NCBI GenBank assembly: GCA_018343915.1
Contig: JABRWF010000002.1
Span: 4,154,001-4,218,000, forward strand
From: Agroathelia rolfsii
Lineage: Eukaryota; Basidiomycota; Agaricomycetes; Amylocorticiales; Amylocorticiaceae
Length of the DNA stretch: 64,000 bases
Direction: 5' to 3'
Of the stretch, positions 1 through 12,380 are shown piece after piece. The position numbers and the translations under genes are program-made. A model generated the notes under the pieces. It was not told the DNA's origin. It ran no database searches and saw only the letters and a program-made list of their open reading frames with translations. Each line of letters starts with the position of its first letter. Within the stretch, counting starts at the first letter, position 1.

Positions 1-2746
1 TGCTGGAGAAATCAGCTCGCTCATGTTGACCTTGGTCCAGCCAAGCTCGGGCCAGAGCACGGTGTCCAGGCTCTGGATGAGCGCACGGATGTTGGTTTCT
101 TTGCCACCCTTCCATGCAGTCAGGCGCGCCTCGACGCTATCCTTCAAGTTGAACCGCTCCGTGTCCTCCGCCTCAGCAACGGAGTTCGCAGCGCGCAGCT
201 TATCGAGCGCTTCTGACGGTGCCTGCGTCACGACAGGACGCACGGGCGCAGTTGCAGGCCTTGGCTTAGGCTTCGGTTTGGCTGGTGCCACCCCACTCTC
301 ACTCCCATTCGCACTCTCGCTCCCAGCAGCCTGCGCCGTCAGCGTCCTCCGACACCTCCCAGCACCCCGCACCGCCTCGGCCCTCTCCGCCGCCGGCGCC
401 CACTCCGCACCTGCCAACGCCTCCCAATCCTTGCCCGCCTCAGCCCACCGCTCCCTGCCCTCCCACGCCTCCGCACGGCGCCGCCACGCTTTCACGAGCC
501 CGGCCGCCAGATCAACACCAGCACCCTCCTCCGCTTTTTTCACGCGCCGCTCCCGCGCGGGATGGTACCCAGCGCCGACGATGTCGATCGTCGCCTGACA
601 ATCCTCCACCGCGGCGGCGTACTCGCCCGTCTTGAGCCGCGCCGTCGCACGGTTCGTGAGCAACGGCACGCGCAGGAGGTGGCCCGCGGGTAGGGACTCC
701 AACGCGAGTGTGTAGGCCGACACGGCGTCGGCGTATTGGCCGAGTTTGTAGAGCTCCGTGCCGCGCGTGCGGTGTTGTGTCGCGGTGGAGATAGCGGACG
801 GGCTCGCTGGGACGGTTTTGCGGATGATGGGTGATGGAGCGCGTTGGGCGGGCGGGGGTGGTGCGGTGGGTGTGGGTTGGGAAGAGGCGGTAGAGGAGGC
901 GGCGCCAGCGTTTCTGGAGCGTCCTGCACCGCCAGCATGCCGGAAGGGAGATTTGTACACACCTCGACTTTCTGAAGTATTGGTGGACGAGCCCCCGCCG
1001 CTGCCGCCGCCGAGAAGGTCCACTTCGGGAGCTGACGCAGCAGACGATGATCTTGCGAGAGACGATGAGGAGGCGCTCGGTGCCGCCCTGTCCGCTCCAC
1101 CCTTGGCTGGCCACGCAGACTTTTTTGGCTTGCGAGCCTCTTGACTCGGCACTCCCGCATCGTCATCCCCATCACCATCCCTAAATCCACCTCCTTCGAC
1201 CGCATCCTGCATCCACTTGGGCCGCCCGTCTCTAGTAGGACCCCTCGATGCCGAGGAAGAGGAGGATGAGGCTGCCATAGCTGCCGCGCGCTCTTCGTAC
1301 GCCTTCTGCACGCGCTCCTTCCCAGACGCCCAGAACGCGTTGGCCTTGTTGAACATGCTCAGACCGATCTCGGACGCCTGTGCGAGCAGCTTGTCCGCCT
1401 GGTCTTGGAACGCCTGCTGATTCTGGTTCGGGCTGGAGTCTTGCGCGCGTTCTGTTGTGTCGGGTCGCGTCCGGCGGGATGAACGTTGGGCCTGAGACGA
1501 TCCATGGGGCGCTTGTGAAGCGGTGGTGGTAGCGATAGATGAGGTCGGGGGCCGTGGAGAGGGTGAGGATGACGCGTCGCCGCCAAGCAGAGTTCCTAGG
1601 GCAGCTTGGACGTCCATGCCGCCATCTGTCTTTGCGAGGGCGGCGCGTGCTTGGGCAGGAGAAAAGCCCATCTCGACGATCTGACCGATGATATGCGGCG
1701 GAGGGCTAGACGCGCGGGAGTTCTATCGCGCTTGTTTTAAGTATATGCGTGATCATAAGAAACATGCGATTCACCTGCTGGGATGCGGACGCCTTACTTC
1801 TCTGGCTTCGTCGGGCGACTGGCGCTGGCTCATCCGCAAAACCATCCTGATCCAGATCCGACGCGCCATCTTCCATCAGCTCATCCTCACGATTGCCAAA
1901 GTCAAAGTCGCCGGGGTCGTTGCCGTTGGTTGACGACCGGCTAGGCTGGGAGGGCTTGTTGAAAATCTCGAAATCCAGTTCGGAGCTATTAGGCTGTCCT
2001 GAAGGCGCCGCAGAGCTCGTCGGCGCAGATCCAAAGTCTCCCAGACCCCAATCGTTGTCGTTGTTGACGGCTGTAGGGGAAGCGGTAGTCGTCAGCTGGG
2101 ACGCCTTCAATGGCGGTGCAGCAGCCAGATCGTCAAAGTCCCATGTGCCCGCCGCAGCCGGTTTGACAGGTTCAGCGGCTTTGGCTTTAGGAGCGGTCGT
2201 GGGAGGAGACGACGGCTTCAGAAAGTCATCAAATCCGAACGCATCATGGTTTGTTTGAGATTGAGAGCCGCCTAGGCTGGGGGATGCCGATGCCGATGAG
2301 CCTAGTGAATCGAGACCCGCCCACGCGGATGCCTGTTTCCTGGCGGCCTCTTGATTTCGAAGGATCTTCTCCCTTTGCTCCTTCTCGGCCTGAGCGGCAC
2401 GCTGCGCCATAGTCATGTTGGCCGTCGACCTCGAGGAGCTACCTCCCGCGCTGGCAAACAGATCGCCAAAGGCATCACCGCCGGAGGATGACGACGAGGG
2501 AGCGACAGAAGTTTTGGATGTGGTGGGGGGCGGCTTGTTAGTATACTGAGGAGTGCCAGTGCGAGATTGTGGGTTTGACGTTGAGGCTAGGATCGAGAAA
2601 GCGTCATATTGTGGCCGACTGGGAGGGGTGCCAGCTGGGCGAGATGATGGAGCGAATGTGTTGCCTAGAGGACGTGCGTTGGTCGAGGTCTTGGACGATG
2701 GCTGAGGTGCAGAAGAATTCCAGAGATCCGCAAATGAATCAGACAT
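1..2746 (-). CDS. SWA2: Swa2/auxilin-like clathrin uncoating J-protein (3' end outside window)
   Basis: Auxilin-type cochaperone that recruits Hsp70 to strip clathrin from coated vesicles. Exon 1 (2746-1775) begins MSDSFADLWNSS and is low-complexity, Ser/Pro-rich, with repeated acidic DFGD/DDL-type clathrin-binding-like motifs. An intron at about 1774-1723 joins in phase to a UBA domain (HIIGQIVEMGFSPAQARAAL, near 1700-1600). A disordered Ser-rich linker follows, then a TPR block (about 800-300, with GTELYKLGQYADAVSAYTLA) and the start of a C-terminal J domain. At the window edge the J domain reads GKETNIRALIQSL and VLWPELGW, as in Swa2 family members; the HPD motif lies outside the window. 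The UBA-TPR-J order matches fungal Swa2. A damaged copy of the promoter and first exon lies at 8635-9375. Confidence 0.9.
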
Positions 2747-4416
2747 TTTTTTTTCTGCTACGGGAAGCGCAAAGAGGATGCTAGTGATTTATTATGCACT
2801 AGTGGGTCGTAACAGCAGGAGTCTAGTGTAGTAGTAACTTGAAGTATGACTGAGTGATATGACTGAGTGATCTCACTGTGATGGTGGCCCAGTTGCTTCC
2901 GGTCTCGTCTTGTTCACTTACCTTATCACTCCCAGTGGCAAATCATTCTCGGTGAAAAGCAATGTCGAACAAATGTCAGAATTTAGCCTTCCAATATGCC
3001 GCTAGTCAAGCTACCGTCGTGGCATTGGTCAAGCATATATTTATATATTACCGATTTCGAACAATATAGGCTGAGTCAGGAAGTCAAGTGAATCGCTGCG
3101 AATGGCCGCCGTGCAAACTTGGCCTATCTGTTGCTACAACCTCATTCAAGCTGGCCTCATCGACACCTTCACTCATTCTCTTCCAAATTTCACTCTTTTA
3201 TGGCTTATGATCCTTCTCCCTACAGACCTTGTTGCTTATTATACGCTCTCGCTTGGCTGGTTCCTCTTCAGTTTTCTACTCTCTCAACCATGGTCTCAGG
3301 CTATCGTGGTCTCTCCAGAGTCTGGTCTTGTTTGCTGTCTTGGATTCTTACCCAAACAACGGCGGTGACAGGGGTGTCCTTAGGCTGTGAGTACACAGGA
3401 CACAGCAGGATTGACCAGCACTTTGGCCAGGCCCTCATCACAGTCCTCATTGACGACGCAGTTTAGTAGTAGGTGCAAGTGTATGGCAATGGATGTGTAG
3501 CCAAGTGTGGCCAATGTAAATGCTTAATGCGAGCTTGGATTTCTTGAGTGGAGGCATATTGAGTGCATGCGGTAGGGTCTTGGGCGTCTGTCGACCATTC
3601 GATAACGGTGCTAGAGGCTTGCCGCAGAACAAGGATGACAATGACAAACTTGGTTTTGAGGGCTTCAAGGATGCTGGCGCTGGGGAGTGCTCTAGGAATT
3701 ATCATGTCCATTGTTCTCCTGCTGCTACCCCACTGACCGCCGCAATAGGTGCACTTTATGCGCCTGGGCTCGCAGCAATGTTATCTGAACTCTGCCTTGC
3801 TTATGTCCAGCTACTTTCTCGATAGTAAATGCTGTCACCACTGGCTAAGCACTCTTATGCTCATTATGAGCCGTATTTGCAGAGTACCTATGCATGCGCT
3901 TCCCCCCAATGTTTACTGCAGCCATTCACATCACTCTATCCAATAGATACCAACCGGCAGCGCTATTTGTACTGCCCATACAGTTGTTTTTGGAATGTAC
4001 TGTACTGGCTTCTACTGCTGTCCACACTAATAGTACGTGGTATACCCAATGCCAGACCGTTTGCAATGTCACTGACGCAATAGTGTTCGGATTCATTCTT
4101 GACATTCTTATTGCCTTTGTTATTAGGAGGCTTATATTATATATATTCATATATATTCTTCATTTCAAGTTAGAATGCTACAATAAATTTATTTCATTCA
4201 AAAAGCAGCCAATTGTGGAACAAAGATACGACTGAAATGTGACTGGAATCCGACTAAAGGGCTGACTAAAGTGCGACTATCATCTGGATGCACGTGCATT
4301 TTTAGCGTTGCTTAAGTGCTGACTTGTATCCGACATTTGTCTGACAACTATGTCGGACACGTTGTACCAAAAACGACAAATCCGACTAAGATCTGATAAT
4401 TGCCCGACATTGCTTT
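2747..4416. other. Intergenic region with the upstream sequence of the Swa2 gene
   Basis: It holds the probable promoter of the minus-strand Swa2 gene; about 2747-2930 is partly shared with the duplicate at 9165-9375. Several short overlapping open frames occur at 3100-4235, but none has a recognisable domain, a convincing intron structure or a clear signal peptide. A short secreted-protein gene or noncoding transcript cannot be excluded. The right end downstream of the CSC1 gene is AT-rich. Confidence 0.5.
4230..4279. repeat. Degenerate GACT repeat with about 11-bp phasing
   Basis: GACT tetranucleotides start at 4230, 4241, 4252, 4264 and 4275, a spacing of 11-12 bp, and further GACT/GACA words continue to about 4395. 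The repeat lies between the 3' end of the CSC1-like gene and the promoter of the Swa2-like gene. It may be a decayed minisatellite or a helically phased protein-binding array; the sequence alone does not decide. Confidence 0.4.
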
Positions 4417-7400
4417 TTACTGAGTATATGAAGAGTCAAGGCGGCTAAGCTCAATTTCACTCGGGTTATGGCTGTGCAAACCTGCCATCGGGTCAGCCAT
4501 GAGGTATTGGTCGACATTACGTGGTAGAGGTGGCTCGGGTGAGTTGCGGCTATCGGTGCAGAATCTCGTCTTGTAATGATATAGTCGTGCACTATTGCTG
4601 AGGGCATTGGTTGAAGTTATAGACTGATTGTCCCAGCCCTGATTGTTGCATTGACAAATCCAAATTGTAGGGTCGTACTCGAGCTTGGTCTAGAAATGAA
4701 TGGTATAGTAAGTGAATGCCTTGAAATTGAAAGAAAACAGGATGAAAAAACAAGATGACATAACGACTGACCTGTTGTACATTAGCAATATGAATGCCAC
4801 TGGGCAACGCTTGGGCTTCCGTCTTGGTGCCTTCAACATTGACCTTGGCGCTGCTGAAGCCAGCCGTATTGTTTGAGCGTCCATGATAAACTTCCGGCAG
4901 TAATGGCATCATATTGGCGTGCAACATCGGCGTAAATATTTCCATATGCAATGCGGGGTGTCCAAAATGCCTCGGGCTGTCCAGCTTGTCACTCTTGATA
5001 TCAGCTTTCTGGGAATGAGTTTTGGCGTTGCGACCTTCTTCTGGTGATGGGATGTGCCCCTTGAAAGCCGAATTGAACTTCTTTTCTATCACTATCTTGG
5101 TACCCAGGACAATGAGGATGGGGGGAATAGTGGCGATCCACGTGAAGGAAGCAAAACCGAATTGATTTAGGATGGCTTTAGAGTATTTAGCTGATTAATG
5201 CTGAAGAGTATTCAAGTAGGTTTAAGCATAACGCACTGAGAAGCATGAGTAACTGCATCATAATGATTGACACTATGAAACGATTGATGACAACATTCCA
5301 AAGGCGCTGAAAAGATTTGAATGGGACGAAGTTACGGTTTGTGTTGAGGAATGGTAGTACATACCCCGCCAGTTTCAATTTTGGAGGTGAATACAAACAG
5401 TAACTGATATTTGTAGACCCAGGAGCTAATCCAGAAGACGACGGCAGCTGCGACTGTGACGAGCGGGGCCAAAGGTGCAAAAACTACACCAACAGTACCC
5501 ATGAGCAGCTATATACTTATAGGGGTGGATATTATTAATACAAATGTGGTTTCTAGAAGTTCATTCAAGAAAAACTCGCCATATCAGAACTGATGTAACT
5601 TAGTTATATCACATCAAAAAAAATAAAGGAGAAGACATACTAGTAAACTGCGTAAGGAAATTCTCTAGGCTGGGTAAATTCTCTGTGATCACGAGGAGTA
5701 CGACTCGTGATATGTGTTTTGAATGAAATGAACACAAGATTTATGATTTGCGCGAGATCAAACACAACCAGAAAACCGCGAAGGCTAAGCATAAAATAAG
5801 ATCTCTTAGCAGATCTGATAACAGAACATGTCGCCTTACGAAAAGAATGTTAGCCAGTAGGAAGACTGGTTAATGTAGGCACTGTTGATGGAGCTCGGCA
5901 CAGCTATTCAGAGGTGAGTTTTGTTACCAGGCATAACAGTTTGTCTTTCAAGAGAACATACTTTTGAGAATCTCGAAAATTTCTTTTGTGTTCCTGTGGT
6001 GTTCAATGTCATTGACGATAGTTACAGCAAGACCTTGATGACACGGTGGACATTTCAAAGCACATTTCTTACTAATCGAGCTAAAAACATTTAAAAAAAA
6101 ACTTACTGAAACCAACACCAATGAGAGTGAAGATGATCAATTCGGAGACGACCAAGAAAAAGAAATATCTTGCTACAACGGCCTGATCAAGTGCTGAGTG
6201 TGTTAGCGCTCCTTGATACTGGGATAACCATCTAATTATAAGGGGTAGAAAGTAACCGAAGAGCGCAGGCACCGCGGAGGGAAGTACACCAGAAACAATG
6301 GCAAACGTTGTAGGTGATGCATTCTGCCACTTTCCAAGGAAACCAACAATTTCAGTCAACTATAAGGCAGCTGATCTTAGTACTCGGTAGCTAGCGGGAA
6401 AAGTAGGTTACTAACAGATGATATATTGGCAAAAACCGATATGGCAAAAAGAGGAACTGTGTTGAAGAAACAAGCAAGAGCTAGCAAGAGAAAGCCAGTT
6501 ACCCGCTTTCTTTCTCGAGCACCTGAGGTCTGGTTAATATTCTCCCAGATCTAAAGCCAGATGAGACAGTGCGGATACTTTCTAAAAAAGAAAACTGACA
6601 ATGTCTTTGGGATGAGGTGCTAAGATTACAGTTGTACCTTTAGGGTTCTTGCCTTGGAGCATACGTGCCACTATATGCGCATAAGGAGTGGCGGCAAGAG
6701 TGGCGAATCCATAGTTTTCTGGCTTTCCAAACTCGTACTTGTTTTTATGATGGTCCTCTATAACAGAGTCGGTGTGTTTTAATTTTGCACTGCAAATGGT
6801 CAGGATGAGAACAAAAGCGAGATGTAAAGTTGGCATACGTATAAAAATCGATCGCATCGCATTTTGTCCCTCCCATACCCAAGAATCCTCCTTGTTGAAG
6901 CATGGGTCTCTCCCTTCCTATCTTTCCACCCTTTAGGTACCCCACAAGTACCTGCTCAAATTTGCGAACGGTGGCGTTGTGACGTTGAATCAGGTCAGGA
7001 AGTCTTCCTACTTTACGACCAATGTGGTAAGAGGTCATTGGATAAGGCATTGACAGCGACCGGAAGACTTCTGCAATGCCTTCATCAGACCGGAATTTCT
7101 GTGGCACATCAGTGATAAGGAGCGTCCGTGCATAGAAAGCTTCCTGATACTCTGCTGACAGGAACCACAGTTGGCGAAGACGGACCATGTGTCCCCAGTG
7201 GATCCAAATGAATATCAAGGCAATACCTGTGATGGCATACACGGCCAAAATGTGCACATATAAATACGACCCAGTAACATTTTGTATTGTAAGCATATTC
7301 AAGATGGTGTAGGGGGTGCTAGCCTTTACATTATAGACCACATCGACGGGTATGAGCACTGCGCAAGAGAAGAGGGCGAGAACGGAGAAGCACCACCGAA

Positions 7401-7814
7401 ACATTCGAAGGAAACGCAGGAAGGTAGCGGCGTCGAGTCCAGCTTTCTCGATGATCTCTGCTTCTTTGGTGTATATTAGCGGAGACACCCACCCAAATAG
7501 GCCGCCGGATATCCTGGGAGGCTTTCTGTTGTCTTCATGATACTTGACTTTAGGTTCGTAAATGATCTGCAAGACATGAGTGGTAGTAACAATAGGAAGA
7601 AAATAACTATACCTTGTTATTAGGCCGCAGAATATTGAATGCTACTATGGGCCCAATCTTGAGAGGGATTGTAAATGAGAAGATGAAAACAATACTCGTA
7701 GAAATTTGGACAAACAGAAATGAGACTCATGAGCAACACCTGGGATGCAACAGCAGCAGGTATCATCTCACGAGCATTGGTACTTTGAGAAAAAATCTGT
7801 TTAAGGGTAGACAT
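4417..7814 (-). CDS. CSC1/OSCA-like (DUF221, Rsn1/Phm7 family) membrane channel
   Basis: Member of the calcium-permeable, osmosensitive/mechanosensitive cation channel family. The start is MSTLKQIFSQS at 7814. Readable exons include 7814-7716, 7657-7613, 7566-6839, 6789 to about 6601, and the last one 4689-4417 ending at TAA. An intron at 7715-7658 joins ...LLMSLIS to IGPIVAFNILRPNNK in phase, and the next intron leads to IIYEPKVKYHEDN, a strongly family-like N-terminus. It continues with the first membrane segments and a cytosolic domain. The 7-TM core follows, with ENINQTSGARERKR, VVARYFFFLVVSELIIFTL and the LRGFLVVFDLAQIINLVFIS stretch before SRTPRDHREFTQP, then the Phm7-like C-terminal part (EYDPTIWI near 4675). 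I saw no disabling change, but not every exon border was checked. It lies between the real and the broken copy of the Swa2 5' end. Confidence 0.88.
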
Positions 7815-8634
7815 AATTGAATAAGTGAGAGGGTAGTAGAATTAAGCCAGAGCCCTCAAATTGATGTCATGAAGTTAAAAAAAGCAATTTCTATCAAATA
7901 TGATATATGATATATCAAGGATTAAATAAGGAGAATATCAGAGTCAAGAAGTATTGTCACAGGTCTATAAAGTGGGCAGGGGACTTAGGACTGTGGCTGT
8001 AATAGAGGACAGGGACTTGGGAGCAATAGGAACTAGTGGGGAGTAACAGGGACTGATAAAAATCAATGGAATGGACAAAGGAGGTCTATGAGATGGGAAA
8101 GCATCTCTCGGACTTGACTACTTAAATACAAGTACTTTACAGGCTAACAATAACTATATTATATCTCAATCATGATCCTATAATGATCCTACACCTCTTG
8201 ATTGTTGGTTACCTTCTGTTTAACTATTCATCTATTAATTGTGATTTCATCATTTATCCTTGATATCTTAAGCTAATAAGGTGTCCACTGGCTTTTATAG
8301 CTATTCCATAGCTAAGAGCATCATTCTTGATATGTACACTTGATAATCCTAAGTATATACTATTATGAGCTTAGAAGACATAGATACAGTTGCCACCAAA
8401 AGTCTGTTATACAGGCTTTCACCACAATTTTTCTTACATTTCATCCACTTCTACACCATTTTTCTTCAAATAAAAATTCATGTAATATATTATGAGTGTT
8501 TCTTGTAAGCACAAAGTATCAGATTATGGAAAAATGCTGTAGTTGGTCATTGGTGTGCAAATCAATGATTATTCATAAAAATGGCAAAACCCAGCTCAAC
8601 AAGTACAGCATATTTTAAAATGGAGAAGATGGGT
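7815..8634. other. AT-rich intergenic region, promoter side of the CSC1-like gene
   Basis: No supportable gene. The stretch carries the upstream region of the minus-strand CSC1-like gene and AT-rich low-complexity DNA. Phrases such as the one near 8090-8120 (aggtctatgagatgggaaagcat) resemble the LTR-B family seen at 40720 and 52930, so an old retroelement remnant at about 7960-8180 is likely. Confidence 0.45.
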
Positions 8635-9375
8635 TCAGAAAGTCATCAAATCCGAACGCATCATGGTTTGTCTGGGACTGTGAGCCGCCTAGGCTGGGGG
8701 ATGTTGATGCTGATGAACCTAGTGAATCGAGACCCGCCCATGCGGATGCCTGTTTCCTGGCGGCCTCTTGATTCGAAGGATCTTCTCCCTTTGCTCCTTC
8801 TCGGCCTGAGCGGAACGCTGCGCCATAGTCATGTTGGCCGTCGACCTCGAGGAGCTGCCCCCCGCGCTGGCGGACAGATCGCCAAAGGCATCACCGCCGG
8901 AGGATGACGACGAGGGAGCGACAGAAGTTTTGGATGCGATGGGGGGGGGGGCTTGTTAGTATACTGAGGAGTGCCAGTGCGAGATTGTGGGTTTGACGTT
9001 GAGGCTAGGATCGAGAAAGCGTCATATTGTGGCCGACTGGGAGGGGTGCCAGCTGGGCGAGATGATGGAGCGAATGTGTTGCCTAGAGGACGTGCGTTGG
9101 TCGAGGTCTTGGAAGATGGCTGAAGTACAGAAGAATTCCAGAGATCCGCAAATGAATCAGACATTTTACTTTTACTGCTATGGGAAGCACAGGGTAGATA
9201 CTAGTGAATCATTATGCACTAGTGAGCCATAATAGCAGGAGTCTATTATAGTGTAGTCAGTATGACCAAGTATGTGCACCGCCAAGTCACGGTGTGTGCC
9301 AGTGCCAGTCAATCACCGTGGCATTGGTGAGATCGAGTTGCTTCAGGTCTCGTCTTGTCCACTTACGGTAGGTTG
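8635..9375 (-). pseudogene. Truncated duplicate of the Swa2 promoter and first exon
   Basis: Near-identical to 2218-2930 on the same strand. The copy starts MSDSFADLWNSSVLQPSSKT at 9164 and covers roughly the first 175 codons plus part of the upstream region, then ends abruptly at about 8635. Compared with the intact gene it has a 1-bp deletion (GATTCGAAGG versus GATTTCGAAGG near 8772) and an indel in a G-run near 8940, so the frame is broken twice. No UBA, TPR or J-domain part is present. It is best read as a dead segmental duplicate, though its promoter could still drive a short transcript. Confidence 0.9.
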
Positions 9376-9778
9376 ACTAGCGGCATGCATAAATGAGGTA
9401 GTACATGTAGTTACTTGTATGTGGCCGTGTATATATAACGGAAGAACGATGCAATAATCGTATTCAACGTGGACATGTACTCATTCGCCCACTTGTAATC
9501 GACATAAGTTCGTCGAGAGGGTGTTAGGTGGCTCATTACATACCCACATTCACTAGTTCACTCTTTGTAGATTTGTGTACTGGTACTATTACACGTGTGT
9601 TGATAGATATCAGACACTAGCTTTCAGTTAGAAACACCAGATGACTGCGTATGTCTATATGTCTTTTTTTTATAACAAGAGTGTACATGTACTAGTACTG
9701 GTTTGATAAGAAATAAAGAGAAAACACATATTTACAGTATGCTTGCGTATGCATATCTATTCGAAAGATAATTCAAAC
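9376..9778. other. Intergenic spacer
   Basis: Between the Swa2 duplicate and the 3' end of the FunK1 gene. I see no gene or repeat here that I can support. Confidence 0.4.
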
Positions 9779-12380
9779 CTAAGACAGAGAAGATAACTGC
9801 TTGTCATAAAGTTTCAAGGCGTCAAGAACGAGTTCACTTATAAGCTCCTCAAACATGTCTGTACACACTTCGGGCGGATTTGCCGATGACTGCAAATCCT
9901 CTAATCGTGGTGTCCAGCGGTTGTTTGCGCGATGCAAATTTCCATACCACTCGCTCAGGAACGGTCCGCACTTGGATAAAAATTGACCATATTTGACTGG
10001 CGTAAGATTTATGTTCTGAATCGATGAAGTTACGGAATCCCTTATATCTCCATCCGTGAAAAGTTTTTCCCTGAATTCACGTAAGTCCTTGGGTAGGTTG
10101 CGCTGAGGTTTGTTAAATTCATGATTGTTGAACACAGCCGCCCATTGAGTGACAAAGTAAAATGAGAAAAAGTCATCCATCGGTGATTGAAGGTAGTGCT
10201 CATTGCGTTTCATGGATTTCAGTAGAGTCTGACATGAATTCTTTTGTGCCCTGACGAATTTGAGATTAGTGCAGATTACAAAAAATACGAAAAGAGAGAA
10301 ACCTAGAACTTACAGATCGACTTGTTTTGCGCTGTTCCGAGGAGAAATAGGTTGTCAGACGTATGGCAAGATCGCCATCAATGACACACCCGTTACACTC
10401 ATCGCTGATCCCGAGTTTTGCAACAAGCTCGCGGATTGCATCCGCCGCCTTCATCTCTTCAAGGTCCTGGAGCAAGTTCTTCTTCACAGGTTTCTCGCGG
10501 AAAAGTACATTACCGATACTGATGTCTCGATGTTGATACCCCTTGCAGAGTATGTTGTGATACCCTACTGGCATATGAGGGCGTATTAACGGAAAAATAT
10601 GTGTGACCCTTACCAAGGATAGCGTGAATGATGCTCGTGATAAGCATCTTCGGCGTGCTAGCTTTCACCAACGATTCTCCAGCAAAGCTCAACGCGAGAA
10701 GCCAAAGCATGCGGCGGTCTTTCTCCATTCCCTCCGTTTTTCCAAGCGGCTTCGCCTCATCAGGTAAAAACAGATGGTTTGTAGAGAGAATGCCGGGCTT
10801 GTGGGATAGCGCACAAGAATAGTAGTGTTCAACTACCCCAAACATCCCGCTGCAGTCCTTGAGCAGCTCGCTTTCGATGTTGCTAGAGCCAGCCGGCAGC
10901 CATAGAATCTTGAGGATAAGATCAAGCGGCGTATCCGCTGGTATGCCGCAGGACGTGTATTTTGATTCGATCTTCTGTGGGACATACACTGCCCCACCGC
11001 CGTCCTTCCGCAGAATGATGGCTTGGAAAGATAAAAAAAAAATAGCAAATAACTACTACCGATCAGAGTCAGGCTCACGTTCGAAAATAGACTCATTCGT
11101 CTCTATCCTAGCTTTCTTTATCGCATCAGGCTCTGTTTTGTGCTCTGATGGCCTCTTTCGACTCGAGCTCGACGAAGGGTGGGCACTACTGTCGCCGACG
11201 GCTCCCGACTTGCCCGTACGAGCAGCACGGGCTTGAGAGGAAGTTTGAGGATCGTCAGCCGAAGGCACATACTTCACTACTCCAGAGGTGTTGACAACTG
11301 GGACGAGGGATGAAGGTGACGATTCTTCGTTTTCCGGTGGGGTATTGCGGCGTACAACAGATTGGCCGCGTCCAAATGGGGAGTCTTTCTTGAACAGCAT
11401 TTGCATCACATGGAGGAAAACACCTTTTGTATCGCCTGGCCAACGAGAGATGAACAAACCCAGATGCCCAAACCATTCCGAAAATCCAGCGTCGCCCGGC
11501 GTTTTCCATGTCAGGATCGAAAGGAAGAGGCGCAAGATTTCTTTCCTGTGGGAAGGATTTTGAACAGAAAGTGCCTCGGACACAGTCACCCCACCGCAAT
11601 GAAACACCATAAAGTAGAGCTGTTGTTCGGTATGGTCGTATCCAAGAACTAGCGCAAACTGCCTGAAAGGTGCGACGCTGAACAAGGCTCTCCCGTATGT
11701 CGCGGCTTGAGCAATAAGATCAAGAGACATCTTTTTGACTTCCAAAGGAACGAGAACAGTCCGATCAAGTCCTGGCTTCTCATCAGCCCACCATAGTCTG
11801 CCCTGAGGGAGGTGTCCATGAGTTCCCACAAGGTCTGGCTTCAAAGGGGGCGCGTCTGAAATACCATCCATGGTCGGTCGGTCGCACACTCCGAAAACCA
11901 ACTTCTGATGGTATTCGCCCATGAGATGAGGGAAGAATCTACGGCATAGTTGCAGACAATCATTGAGGAATTTTGTGAGGTATTCGTAGTGTTCTCGCTC
12001 GCTCGGAGGTTTGTTTTCTCGTTTGGTTTCTACTTCGGGCTTGGAATGTCCTTTGGTCTGGCTGATATCTTCGTTCGTTGGGACAATCAACATCTCAGCC
12101 GCTTGGAGAAGCTTGCCATCCAAAGCGTTGTCAATCAAGACATCGTATCTTGGAATGTGGTCGAATTCCCGAATGGGTTCTGCGTTGTTCTTGAGAGTCT
12201 TGAATGACAAGGCCCTTGCTAAATGTGGCGCTTCGAGTTTCCACGGGCACGGGCCAGATCTTCCTTTAATATATCCTTGAGATTAAATTGACGCGAGGAT
12301 TTTACATAGTCGCTTTCCTGTGTACCTGCGACAGATGTGCTGGTGGAACTACGCCGTGTTATGGGTGTAGAGAAGGACAT
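9779..12380 (-). pseudogene. Fungal-type protein kinase (FunK1), probably frameshifted
   Basis: FunK1 kinases are a basidiomycete-expanded kinase-like family. Proposed exons are 12380-12326, 12218-11079, 11021-10614, 10564-10314 and 10250-9779. The long second exon carries the FunK1 N-terminal region (LVFGVCDRPTMDG, LEVKKMSLDLIAQAATYGR). The kinase core has a QHRDISIGNVLF catalytic loop (near 10530), a VIDGDLAIR metal-binding segment, and the C-terminal MDDFFSFYFVTQWAAVF block. After the last intron the frame first reads GTKEFMSDS, matching the conserved GT..FMS motif. That frame soon stops, whereas the rest of the conserved domain (LLKSMKRNEHYLQSPMDD) is one frame over. This suggests a 1-nt indel near 10220-10235. 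An alternative acceptor could rescue the frame but would lose the motif; sequencing error is also possible. Confidence 0.8.

Noticed and set aside
23..1420. Long open frames on the plus strand and in other minus frames opposite the Swa2 gene
   Set aside because: They are GC-rich shadows of the real frame, with Ser/Pro/Arg-biased composition and no domains.
3102..4235. Overlapping open frames in the Swa2-CSC1 spacer as secreted-protein genes
   Set aside because: No domain, no consistent codon use, several frames equally open, and no convincing splice pattern.
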